From positions 1 through 33,678 of the forward strand of contig NZ_JARWOV010000263.1 of the NCBI RefSeq assembly GCF_029868855.1: a DNA stretch of 33,678 nucleotides, in the 5' to 3' direction. Of the stretch, positions 1 through 9,165 are shown one piece after another; within the stretch, counting starts at the first letter, position 1, and each line of letters opens with the position of its first letter. A program made the position numbers and the translations under genes. The notes beneath the pieces are model-generated. The model had not been told where the DNA came from, ran no database searches, and saw only the letters and a program-made list of their open reading frames with translations. The stretch is from Nocardia carnea. Its GTDB lineage: Bacteria > Actinomycetota > Actinomycetes > Mycobacteriales > Mycobacteriaceae.

Positions 1-75
1 CCCCCCCCCCTGCCCCCCCCCCCCCCCCCCCCCCCCCGCCCCCCCCCCCCCCCCCTCGCCGCCCCGCCCGCGCCG
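1..75. other. Poly-C low-complexity contig start
   Basis: Positions 1-55 are almost pure C, followed by C/G-rich bases to about 80. On the minus strand this is poly-G at the end of the regulator reading frame, the form of a two-colour-chemistry read-tail artefact. No biological signal is assigned. Confidence 0.7.
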
Positions 76-798
76 CCGCGCGATGGTGAGCACCGCACCG
101 ACCACCGAGATGCCCTGATCCTGCGGCGGGGTACCCACCAGCACCGTGGCGGGCGCAGTGGCGTCCCAGTTCAACGTGGCCGCCCGGGACAGCATGTCCG
201 GACCGGTGTCCCCACGCACCACCGCATCCACCACCAGCGCCTCCAGGCGGGTATCCCAGGCACCCCGGGACTCGGCGGCGCTGGCGTACACCGAGGCGGC
301 CGCGAAACCGAGCTCACGCCCGTACCGCAGCACCGCCTCGGTGAGCGCCACCAACTGGCGATCGTTACGCGCGAGCGCGGGCAGCCACTGCTCGAAGAAC
401 TCCATGGCCACCCGCACCATGTCCACGGTCTGGCGCAGCGTCAGCCGCCGCGCCAGATCCTGCGGGATCACCTGGAAGGCGTCCAGGCTGAACCGGATAT
501 CGCTGTCCGGGTCCTGGAGCCATTCCAGGAAGTTGACCACCGCGGTCTGCACCAGCATCTGCACACCCGCGCGCTGCGCGGCGTCCAGATCGGCGAAGAA
601 CGGCAACCGGTCCTGCATCGACCCCACGGCCTCGGTGGACAGCCGGCCGGAGAACTGCTTGACGCGTCGCAGCAGTGTGTCCGGTAAGGGGTCGCGGGTC
701 TGCCGGTTCGGCGACAGGGCACCGGTCGGCAGGTACACCTCGTTCGCGGAGGAGCCTTCGGTGACCCGCCGAGGCCGCGGTGGTCTGCGTTCGATCAT
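1..798 (-). CDS. PucR/CdaR-family transcriptional regulator, N-terminal part (Rv2242-like), cut by window edge
   Basis: The minus-strand frame opens at ATG 798-796 and stays open to position 1 (266 codons), so the C-terminal DNA-binding part is missing. The readable protein starts MIERRPPRPRRVTEG and contains LPFFADLDAAQRAGVQMLVQ, LRQTVDMVRVAMEFFEQWLP and VVDAVVRGDTGPDMLSRAA, which I recognise as the N-terminal region of the mycobacterial Rv2242 type. That family ends in a PucR-type helix-turn-helix, not visible here. The start lies 10 nt after the aceE stop, so the two genes are almost certainly co-transcribed, as in M. tuberculosis; GGAGA near the end of aceE can serve as ribosome site. The last ~25 codons lie in poly-C/poly-G sequence (1-75) and are unreliable. 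The family assignment is firm; the regulated targets are unknown. Confidence 0.85.
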   Translation of the reverse strand, partial: MIERRPPRPRRVTEGSSANEVYLPTGALSPNRQTRDPLPDTLLRRVKQFSGRLSTEAVGSMQDRLPFFADLDAAQRAGVQMLVQTAVVNFLEWLQDPDSDIRFSLDAFQVIPQDLARRLTLRQTVDMVRVAMEFFEQWLPALARNDRQLVALTEAVLRYGRELGFAAASVYASAAESRGAWDTRLEALVVDAVVRGDTGPDMLSRAATLNWDATAPATVLVGTPPQDQGISVVGAVLTIARRRGRGGEGGGGGAGGGGGGGGQGGG

Positions 799-808
799 CG
801 AGTTGTCG

Positions 809-3661
<2,853 letters not shown>

Positions 3662-3863
3662 AACTGCTCCTCGTACAGGGGGTGGTCGAGCTGATGGCTA
3701 CGGTGACCCCGAGTGGCCCGCTGGTGTGCGGATCACCCGTGACGACTTGTCCGGGCGCGCCCGCGTCCTTGCGTGGCGCGTCCCACATCATCATGTCAGC
3801 CGCCGATCCAGTACCGTTCGACAGGCAGGGCTACGCAGTGGTAACCAAGGAGTCGGGAGGACG

Positions 3864-4418
3864 ATGCAAGGGCTGGACCCGCGCCGATTCGGGCTGATAT
3901 GCGCCGCGGCGGCACTGGTCACCGGCGCGACCCTGGCGGGCTGCGCGAACCAGATCGAAGGTGTCGCGACCCCCAACGCCGCCGAAGCCACTGCCTACCG
4001 CAGTTTCGCCTCGTCCTCGTCCGCGGCCGCCACGTCCTCGCAGATCGCCGCCGCCCGGGACAAGGCGATCGCCGACAACTGCGGTCTGTTCCCCGGTATC
4101 ACCGGCACCGGAGTCACCAAGTACAACGAGTTCGTCGACGCCCACGACAGCAACGCCCCGGACTACGACGCCAAACGCGACGCCGCTGTCACCGCGCTCG
4201 ACGACGCCGCCGGTCAGGTCGAAGGCAGCGCGAATGCCGCCGGCGCGAACCTGCCCGAGGATCTGAAGGCGAAATTCGCCGACTACGTCAATGCCGCCCG
4301 CGCCCTGTCCCAGGCGACCAGGGAGATGACCTACACCTCCCCCGTCGGACCGCTCAACGATGCCAGCAAGCGCGTGAACGACGCGCGCAACGCGGTGCGC
4401 GATGCCTGCCCCGGATGA
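3864..4418 (+). CDS. Putative small lipoprotein
   Basis: A 184-residue secreted lipoprotein candidate. ATG 3864 is chosen because GGGAGG (3855-3860) sits just before it and because it gives a proper signal peptide: charged DPRR, a hydrophobic stretch GLICAAAALVTG, then the lipobox LAGC with acylated Cys27. The mature part is Ala/Asp-rich, probably helical, with two further cysteines (in NCGLFPG and in the terminal DACPG) that could form a disulfide. No enzymatic motif is seen. It lies divergent from aceE, in the slot where mycobacteria carry the Rv2240c gene; orthology is inferred from position only. A longer in-frame extension upstream exists but would bury the signal peptide, so I reject it. 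Export and lipidation are well supported; the function is unknown. Confidence 0.8.
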   Translation: MQGLDPRRFGLICAAAALVTGATLAGCANQIEGVATPNAAEATAYRSFASSSSAAATSSQIAAARDKAIADNCGLFPGITGTGVTKYNEFVDAHDSNAPDYDAKRDAAVTALDDAAGQVEGSANAAGANLPEDLKAKFADYVNAARALSQATREMTYTSPVGPLNDASKRVNDARNAVRDACPG

Positions 4419-4548
4419 TCTCGAGCGCCCGTCACCAGGCTTTTGTGGCGACATCAGAAATTCGATCTACCCGATCGGCTTGCGTTAGGGCCGATAACCA
4501 TGTTCGCTTGCAGATATCTTGTAGTCGGGAGTTGAGGAGGACGCCACC

Positions 4549-4971
4549 GTGGTCGCCGCGGCGGACGATCAGAATTTCGCTCAGAAGCTTGGCATCACCC
4601 ACGGCATGGTTGTCCAGGAGCTGGGCTGGGACGAGGACACCAACGACGACCTCCGGGCCGACGTCGAGGAGACCGCCGGCAGTGAACTGCTGGACGAGGA
4701 CTCCGACGAGGTCATCGATGTCGTCCTGCTGTGGTGGCGGGACGGCGACGGCGACCTGGTCGACGAGCTGATGGAGGCGATCGGCCCGCTGGCCGACGAC
4801 GGCTTCATCTGGGTGCTGACCCCCAAGACCGGTAACGACGGGCACGTCGATCCCAGTGAGATCGCCGAGGCTGCACCGACGGCGGGGCTCACCCAGACCT
4901 CGGCGATCAAACTCGGTGAATGGTCGGCCAGCCGGCTGGTGCAGCCCAAGGCACCGACCAAACAGCGCTGA
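4549..4971 (+). CDS. DUF3052 family protein (Rv2239c-like)
   Basis: A 140-residue acidic soluble protein of the actinobacterial DUF3052 family. Recognisable pieces are FAQKLGITHGMVVQELGWDE, DEVIDVVLLWWRDGDGDLVD, LADDGFIWVLTPK and a C-terminal TSAIKLGEWSASRLVQPK. The start is GTG 4549 with GAGGAGG (4534-4540) at ideal spacing; no in-frame ATG fits before the conserved core. No catalytic motif is evident and no function is established for the family. It sits 65 nt upstream of ahpE on the same strand, the arrangement I recall from mycobacteria, so the two may share a transcript. Identification rests on sequence pattern plus synteny. Confidence 0.9.
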   Translation: MVAAADDQNFAQKLGITHGMVVQELGWDEDTNDDLRADVEETAGSELLDEDSDEVIDVVLLWWRDGDGDLVDELMEAIGPLADDGFIWVLTPKTGNDGHVDPSEIAEAAPTAGLTQTSAIKLGEWSASRLVQPKAPTKQR

Positions 4972-5035
4972 GCCGCCCACAGCTGTGCCGCGCGCCTGCG
5001 ACGAAGGTGCGCGGCCGGAGATTCGGAGGATACCC

Positions 5036-5500
5036 ATGCCCCTCGAGGTAGGCACCCAGGCGCCGGAGTTCACCCTCAAGGACCAGAACAATCAGGAAGT
5101 CTCGCTGTCGGATTACCGCGGCAAGAAGAACGTCCTGATCGTGTTCTACCCGCTCGCCTTCACCGGCATCTGCCAGGGCGAGCTGTGCAAGGTCCGCGAC
5201 GAACTGCCGCGCTTCCAGAACGACAACGCCGAGATCATCGCGATCTCGGTGGGCCCCCCGCCGACCCATAAGATCTGGGCCGCCGAACAGGGCTACACCT
5301 TCCCGCTGCTGTCGGACTTCTGGCCGCACGGCAAGATCGCACAGGACTACGGCGTCTTCAACGACACCACCGGCTTCGCCAACCGCGGCACCTTCGTCGT
5401 GGACCGCGAGGGAATCATCCGTTTCGCGGAGATGAACGGCCCCGGAGAGCCCCGTGACCAGGCGGCTTGGGAGAAAGCGCTCGCCGCGCTAGATTCATAG
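5036..5500 (+). CDS. ahpE: Peroxiredoxin AhpE
   Basis: A 154-residue thiol peroxidase of the AhpE class, reducing hydrogen peroxide, organic peroxides and peroxynitrite in the cytoplasm. The start is ATG 5036 with CGGAGG 8 nt upstream, giving the typical family length (153 in M. tuberculosis). Thioredoxin-fold features are clear: FYPLAFTGICQGELC with peroxidatic Cys46 in the P-x3-T-x2-C loop, then ISVGPPPTHKIWA, TFPLLSDFWPHGKIAQDYGV and NRGTFVVDREGIIRFAEM. A second cysteine, Cys51, follows five residues after the peroxidatic one; from memory the M. tuberculosis protein has Asp there and works as a 1-Cys enzyme. A GC-rich hairpin and a tRNA gene follow directly. The assignment is secure from sequence and synteny. 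Confidence 0.95.
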   Translation: MPLEVGTQAPEFTLKDQNNQEVSLSDYRGKKNVLIVFYPLAFTGICQGELCKVRDELPRFQNDNAEIIAISVGPPPTHKIWAAEQGYTFPLLSDFWPHGKIAQDYGVFNDTTGFANRGTFVVDREGIIRFAEMNGPGEPRDQAAWEKALAALDS

Positions 5501-5506
5501 ACCGTT

Positions 5507-5528
5507 CCCCCGGACAACGCTCCGGGGG
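5507..5528 (+). terminator. GC-rich hairpin after ahpE
   Basis: CCCCCGGA (5507-5514) and TCCGGGGG (5521-5528) form a perfect 8-bp stem with a 6-nt loop, 6 nt after the ahpE stop and just ahead of the tRNA. There is no U-tract, which is common for actinobacterial terminators. It may instead be a processing element separating ahpE mRNA from the tRNA. Confidence 0.5.
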
Positions 5529-5532
5529 GTAC

Positions 5533-5607
5533 GGGCGTATAGCTCAGTGGTAGAGCTCTGGTTTTACACACCAGCGGTCGGCGGTTCGAACCCGTCTGCG
5601 CCCACCA
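5533..5607 (+). tRNA. tRNA-Val (anticodon TAC)
   Basis: The cloverleaf folds by eye. Acceptor GGGCGTA (5533-5539) pairs with TGCGCCC; the D-arm is AGCTCAGTGGTAGAGCT; the anticodon stem CTGGT/ACCAG encloses loop TTTACAC with anticodon TAC at 5565-5567; the T-arm contains GGTTCGAACC. Discriminator A is at 5604 and CCA is encoded at 5605-5607. It reads GUA and GUG valine codons. No integrase or 3'-end duplication was seen nearby, so there is no evidence that it serves as an attachment site here. Confidence 0.97.
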
Positions 5608-5764
5608 AGAACACCCAGGTAGTCGTATAGCGAGGGAATTCTGCCCCGTGCGATTCTCCTGAGGCTTACGTGGGGCACCTGGTCCAGTCCTTCTCACGCC
5701 GGCAGACGAGATGGGGCGCCGCCTGCGGCTGCGGCCGGACCCACCAGGTGATCGACGAGGTAGC

Positions 5765-6346
5765 TCAGGTCCTGGTTTGCGCCCGAAGGTGCAGGCGGAC
5801 TGCCGAAACCAGGAAGAAGATGCCGCCCAGCGTCGCGTACCCACTGAGGGCTGTGAGCGACGCAGCAGGTGCACCCGAACCCGCGATGAAGCTCGCGCCG
5901 GCGAGGGTTGAGATCGCACCGCTGAGAATCATCGCCCATTGACCCCCGAGCCGGTACCGCAAGATCGCGACGATCAACTGCACAATGCCCGCCGTGATCG
6001 CCCAGGCGCCCCACACGCGGAGCACCTCGGGAATACCGGCGGTCACGGTGACGGCCAACCCGAGGGCGGTGAGCAGGCTCAGCGCCATATTCACGTACAG
6101 CGGCGCCCGCGGACGTGCGGAACCCGAAGTGCGGAAGTCGATCACAGCGGCAGCGACATCGAACAGCGGATAGATCACCAGGAGGGCGATGCCGAACGGT
6201 GTGAGTGCGGTGGCCGTCAGTATGAGCAGGACCGCCCAGACGAGGGCGAACACGAAACGGGCGTAGTACAGATTCCGCAGCGCTTGGATGCTGCCCGTGG
6301 CGCGGCCGGCGGCATCGGCCGCTCGAGCGTCTATCGAGGTGGACAT
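5765..6346 (-). CDS. HdeD/DUF308-like integral membrane protein
   Basis: A 193-residue protein with about six hydrophobic segments arranged as the repeated two-helix units of HdeD/DUF308 proteins, for example LYYARFVFALVWAVLLILTA, FGIALLVIYPLFDVAAAVI, WGAWAITAGIVQLIVAILRY and ATLGGIFFLVSAVRL. Start ATG 6346 is chosen because it follows AAAGAGAG and gives a short polar N-terminus; a longer frame would run into the operator region. The gene is divergent from the TetR gene at 6501, and one of two near-identical operators lies on its promoter, so repression by that TetR is likely. In E. coli HdeD is an acid-stress membrane protein, but for actinobacterial members the role is not established. Confidence 0.8.
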   Translation of the reverse strand: MSTSIDARAADAAGRATGSIQALRNLYYARFVFALVWAVLLILTATALTPFGIALLVIYPLFDVAAAVIDFRTSGSARPRAPLYVNMALSLLTALGLAVTVTAGIPEVLRVWGAWAITAGIVQLIVAILRYRLGGQWAMILSGAISTLAGASFIAGSGAPAASLTALSGYATLGGIFFLVSAVRLHLRAQTRT

Positions 6347-6384
6347 CGGAACTCTCTTTCGATGGTCGGGATGGCCGGAACCGG

Positions 6385-6407
6385 CTAGTAGAAAGAACGA
6401 TCGGTAT
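6385..6407. promoter_or_regulatory. TetR-type operator, left copy (HdeD-like gene side)
   Basis: This site contains AGAAAGAACGATCGGTAT and matches, in inverted orientation, the site at 6443-6465 over 23 bp with one difference. Read toward the HdeD-like gene it lies between a possible -35 (TTGTGC) and a -10-like TACTAG, the expected place for a repressor site. Confidence 0.65.
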
Positions 6408-6442
6408 CGCACAAGTCTGGCGGGCTGGACACCCAGCTGTCA

Positions 6443-6465
6443 ATACCGATCGTTCTTTCTGCTAG
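6443..6465. promoter_or_regulatory. TetR-type operator, right copy (tetR side)
   Basis: This site contains ATACCGATCGTTCTTTCT and is the inverted partner of 6385-6407. It lies 36-58 bp upstream of the tetR start, between a weak -35 (CTGTCA, 6438-6443) and the TGCTAGCCT region. The core CGATCG is self-complementary, as in many TetR operators. Autoregulation plus control of the divergent membrane gene is the simplest reading. Confidence 0.65.
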
Positions 6466-6500
6466 CCTCGAAGCTGGCCACAGGGAGGGAGAAAGGTCAG

Positions 6501-7064
6501 ATGTCGGAAGCACGCGCGCGACTGCTCGACACTGCGAGTGGACTGTTCTATTCCGAAGGGCTGCATGCAGTAGGTGTCGAGCGCATCCTCTCCACAGCCC
6601 AGGTGACGCGGGCAACCATGTACCGGCATTTTCCGGGCAAGGACGACCTTGTTGTCGCCTACCTGAAACAGGCCGACGAGTTGATACGCGCACAGGTCGA
6701 CACCGCGCGCAGCGAGAACTCGTCGGGAGTCGACGTCGTCCGAGCCGTCGGGCGGACCATCGCCGACAGCATCCGCGCACCCGGGTTCCGTGGATGCGCT
6801 TTCCTCAACGCAGCATCCGAGTACCCCGAACCCGACCACCCTGTCCACCAGACCGTTCTCGCGCACCGGCAGTGGTTTCTGGACACGATCACGGATATCT
6901 TCGCCGGGGTCGATCACCTCCCTACCGAACGCGCGGCCCGGCATTTCGTGATGCTGCGCGACGGCGCGATGGCCGCCGGCTGCCTGGGCGACCCGGCCCC
7001 GGTCTGCGAGACGTTCCTGCACGGAGTCGATGAACTCCTGAACGCGCGCACGGTGACTCACTGA
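6501..7064 (+). CDS. TetR/AcrR-family transcriptional regulator
   Basis: A 187-residue repressor-type regulator. Start ATG 6501 follows GGGAGGGA (6484-6491) at good spacing; a longer frame upstream would cross the operators and is rejected. The N-terminal helix-turn-helix is clear: RARLLDTASGLFYSEGLHAV, then ILSTAQVTRATMYRHFPGKD (about residues 30-49). The C-terminal ligand domain begins with LVVAYLKQADELIRAQVDT and contains GFRGCAFLNAASEYPEPDHP, a pattern common in TetR proteins that respond to small hydrophobic compounds. It is divergent from the HdeD-like gene with two 23-bp inverted sites between them, so it probably controls both. The ligand is unknown. Confidence 0.92.
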   Translation: MSEARARLLDTASGLFYSEGLHAVGVERILSTAQVTRATMYRHFPGKDDLVVAYLKQADELIRAQVDTARSENSSGVDVVRAVGRTIADSIRAPGFRGCAFLNAASEYPEPDHPVHQTVLAHRQWFLDTITDIFAGVDHLPTERAARHFVMLRDGAMAAGCLGDPAPVCETFLHGVDELLNARTVTH

Positions 7065-7190
7065 TCGACGTCTCGAGCAGGCCCGCACAACACCATCGCG
7101 ACGCGTCTGCCCACGTGCGGACCACTGCAATAGGGATCGCGCCGGCGGTACTCGTGCGCCGCGCGGTCCGCGAAACGATCGTGACCTGCG

Positions 7191-8294
7191 CTACCCGGGA
7201 ATGGGGTGGCGATGGCCGCGTGGCAGGGTGAGTTCGTCCAGTTCGACCAGATTCCCGCCGGACTGTTTCGCCCGGTACATGGCGGCGTCGGCGGAGTGCA
7301 GCAGGCGGTCCGGGGTCGGGCGCGGGCACTGGGGGCACACCAGCGCATCGAAGACCGCGACCCCCACGCTCGCGGTGACTTCCACCGCGGTCGCGGGCGG
7401 TTCGGCGACAGCGAGGCGCAGACGTTCGGCCTCCGCGCGCGCGGCCGCCGCGGAGATCGGGGCGGCAACCACGAACTCCTCCCCGCCCGTGCGCGCCACT
7501 ACCGCATGCTCCCCCGCGGCGTCGCGCAGCCGCCGGGCGGTTCGCACCAGGACGGTATCGCCGACGCGGTGGCCCCAGGTGTCGTTGACGCTCTTGAAGC
7601 GGTCGAGATCGAAGGTCATCACGCAGATCGCGGGGTATCGCTCCACCAGCCGCGGTAGCCGGATCTCCAGACCCCGGCGGTTGAGCAGTTCGGTGAGGGG
7701 GTCCGACAGTGACTCGTTGCGCAGCAGCCAGTAGAGGATCTGCAGCGCCGGTACCGCGCTGACCACCGATACGAACAGCAGCAGCGCGATGGCGACGGCC
7801 AAACGCAGGTCTCCGCCACCGGTGACGATCCGCACCGAGAACACGATCACCGCGAGCAACGCCCACACCGAATGCGCGGCCAGTACGCGGGCACTGTGGA
7901 AGCAACCCAGGTAGCTGCCGCTGACCACGAGCAGCACCGTGCCCATCGCCGCGAACAACCGGTCCGGTACCTGGAGGAACTCCACCGTGAACAACACGTC
8001 GGCGAAGGCCATCAGCACCAGGGACTCGTTCTTGCTCGGCCAGGGCAGCAGCCACCAGCGCAACGCCCACAGTGTCCCGGAGAGCACCCCGACCGTCGAA
8101 TAGATCCCCGGGTCACCGGGTGGGCCCACAGGTGTCCCCGCGATCACCGCGCCCATCACTGCGATCATCGCGCCCGCGACGCCGATCAGAATCTTCAGCG
8201 GCCGCAGCGCCGAGCGGGCCGCCAGGGTGCGCACGAGCCAGCGGTAGTCGACCGGGTCGTCCCACCAGGCCCGCAGCGTGTTGACGTTGTTCAT
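7191..8294 (-). CDS. Membrane-anchored diguanylate cyclase (GGDEF domain)
   Basis: A 367-residue protein that should make cyclic di-GMP from two GTP. Start ATG 8294 (MNNVNTLRAW) is taken because AAAGGTGAG precedes it; the longer frame to 8402 lacks a ribosome site. Residues 30-190 hold about six membrane helices, a MASE-like sensor of no recognised subtype. The GGDEF domain (195-350) has SDPLTELLNRRGLE, FDLDRFKSVNDTWGH and the active-site signature RTGGEEF (GGEEF at about 270-274), so catalysis is expected to be intact. The inhibitory RxxD site five residues before the signature is absent, so product feedback there is unlikely. There is no EAL domain. Two Cys in CPQCPRP near 319-322 are unusual. 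It is convergent with tetR and apparently monocistronic. Confidence 0.9.
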   Translation of the reverse strand: MNNVNTLRAWWDDPVDYRWLVRTLAARSALRPLKILIGVAGAMIAVMGAVIAGTPVGPPGDPGIYSTVGVLSGTLWALRWWLLPWPSKNESLVLMAFADVLFTVEFLQVPDRLFAAMGTVLLVVSGSYLGCFHSARVLAAHSVWALLAVIVFSVRIVTGGGDLRLAVAIALLLFVSVVSAVPALQILYWLLRNESLSDPLTELLNRRGLEIRLPRLVERYPAICVMTFDLDRFKSVNDTWGHRVGDTVLVRTARRLRDAAGEHAVVARTGGEEFVVAAPISAAAARAEAERLRLAVAEPPATAVEVTASVGVAVFDALVCPQCPRPTPDRLLHSADAAMYRAKQSGGNLVELDELTLPRGHRHPIPG

Positions 8295-8452
8295 CGACTC
8301 ACCTTTGGTCCCGGCCGCGTTGCCCACCACCGCTCGTACCCAATGAGAGTTCCGGGAAATCTCACCGGCTCGTGCGGAGCAGTCTAGACCGAACGCATTC
8401 ATAACCGACGGGCGAGTATGTGTCGTACCCCACGGACGGCCCTGCCGGTTGA

Positions 8453-8794
8453 TCGAACCGGTCCGAGACAGGCCGGCAGTGTTCGCGCAGCCACCCGCGA
8501 CGCTGGGCCGATAGGCCGATCACCGCCGACTCCAACGGCAGGACCAGCTTCGCGGCGTTCCCGCTCGTCCTCGGCCCCCACAACGTCCCTATAGTGACCG
8601 ACCAGGCCGAAGCTGCCGCCGACGTCCCACTGGCCGCACTTTCGGCGATCACCCACGTGAACGACCCTTGTATCGGTGCCATACTGAAGGCACTGGCCGG
8701 CGCGCTGCAGAGCATCGACGAGAGCGACGCCGAAGTTTTCGCGCTACTCACCGAAGCCGGCCTCGGAACGACCCCGGCCGGAGACACCTGGAGG
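8453..8794 (+). pseudogene. Remnant of an Rpn/PD-(D/E)XK-like hypothetical protein
   Basis: From the stop at 8450-8452 the plus frame stays open through WADRPITADSNGRTSFAAFP, LVLGPHNVPIVTDQAEAAAD, VPLAALSAITHVNDPCIGAI and FALLTEAGLGTTPAGDTWR, ending near 8794. I recognise this as the middle of ~280-residue actinobacterial proteins related to Rpn-type PD-(D/E)XK transposase/nuclease families, which normally have about 100 residues before it and a repetitive basic tail after it. Here the N-terminal third is missing or frameshifted (PCRLIEPVRDRPAVFAQ in another frame just upstream may be part of it), and the tail is replaced by antisense kinase sequence. GTG 8594 could start a short protein, but decay is the better explanation. 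Family naming is from memory. Confidence 0.55.
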
Positions 8795-9142
8795 CACCCT
8801 CGGCACCGCAATACCCGGGAGTGCCCGGACCCGAGCAGCTCCGCCGAGCGGATGCGCTGTGGCGTTCAGCCGGTCGGCGATCAGCCGGATTCGCTCAACG
8901 AGGTCGTCGCAGTGGACCGGTCGAGTGGTGTCGACGAAGACGGTGGGTAGCAATCCGAGTGACGCGGCGTGTGCGACCCAGGTGGACTGGGCGTTCAGCG
9001 ATGTTGCCGATGCCCGGCCCAATATCGACTTACCGGATCCGGGCAACCCGTTGACCAGCAAGAGGAGTTCGTCCACCCGGCCGTCTGTACTTTGTCGAAA
9101 CACCGGATGGCTGGTGCCGTCGAACAACCCGGCCGACGGCAC
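8744..9142 (-). pseudogene. Truncated P-loop AAA/kinase-like protein with internal deletion
   Basis: The 132-codon frame begins at GTG 9142 or GTG 9077 and has a good Walker A, LLLLVNGLPGSGKSILGRA, as in small P-loop kinases of about 165-180 residues. Only about ten residues later comes what looks like the family's C-terminal section, STWVAHAASLGLLPTVFVDT followed by TRPVHCDDLVERIRLIADRL. The central ~100 residues with the substrate region and Walker B are therefore absent. The last ~18 codons (8744-8795) overlap, antisense, the Rpn-like remnant and are probably not native. No ribosome site is seen. The reading frame is intact, so a shortened protein might still be made, but ATP-dependent function is doubtful. 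Confidence 0.5.
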
Positions 9143-9165
9143 CAGTTCGGCATTGCGGATCGAAC

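Noticed and set aside
5533..5607. tRNA-Val as attachment site of an integrated element
   Set aside because: No integrase gene and no repeated tRNA 3' end were seen in the window; downstream genes look chromosomal.
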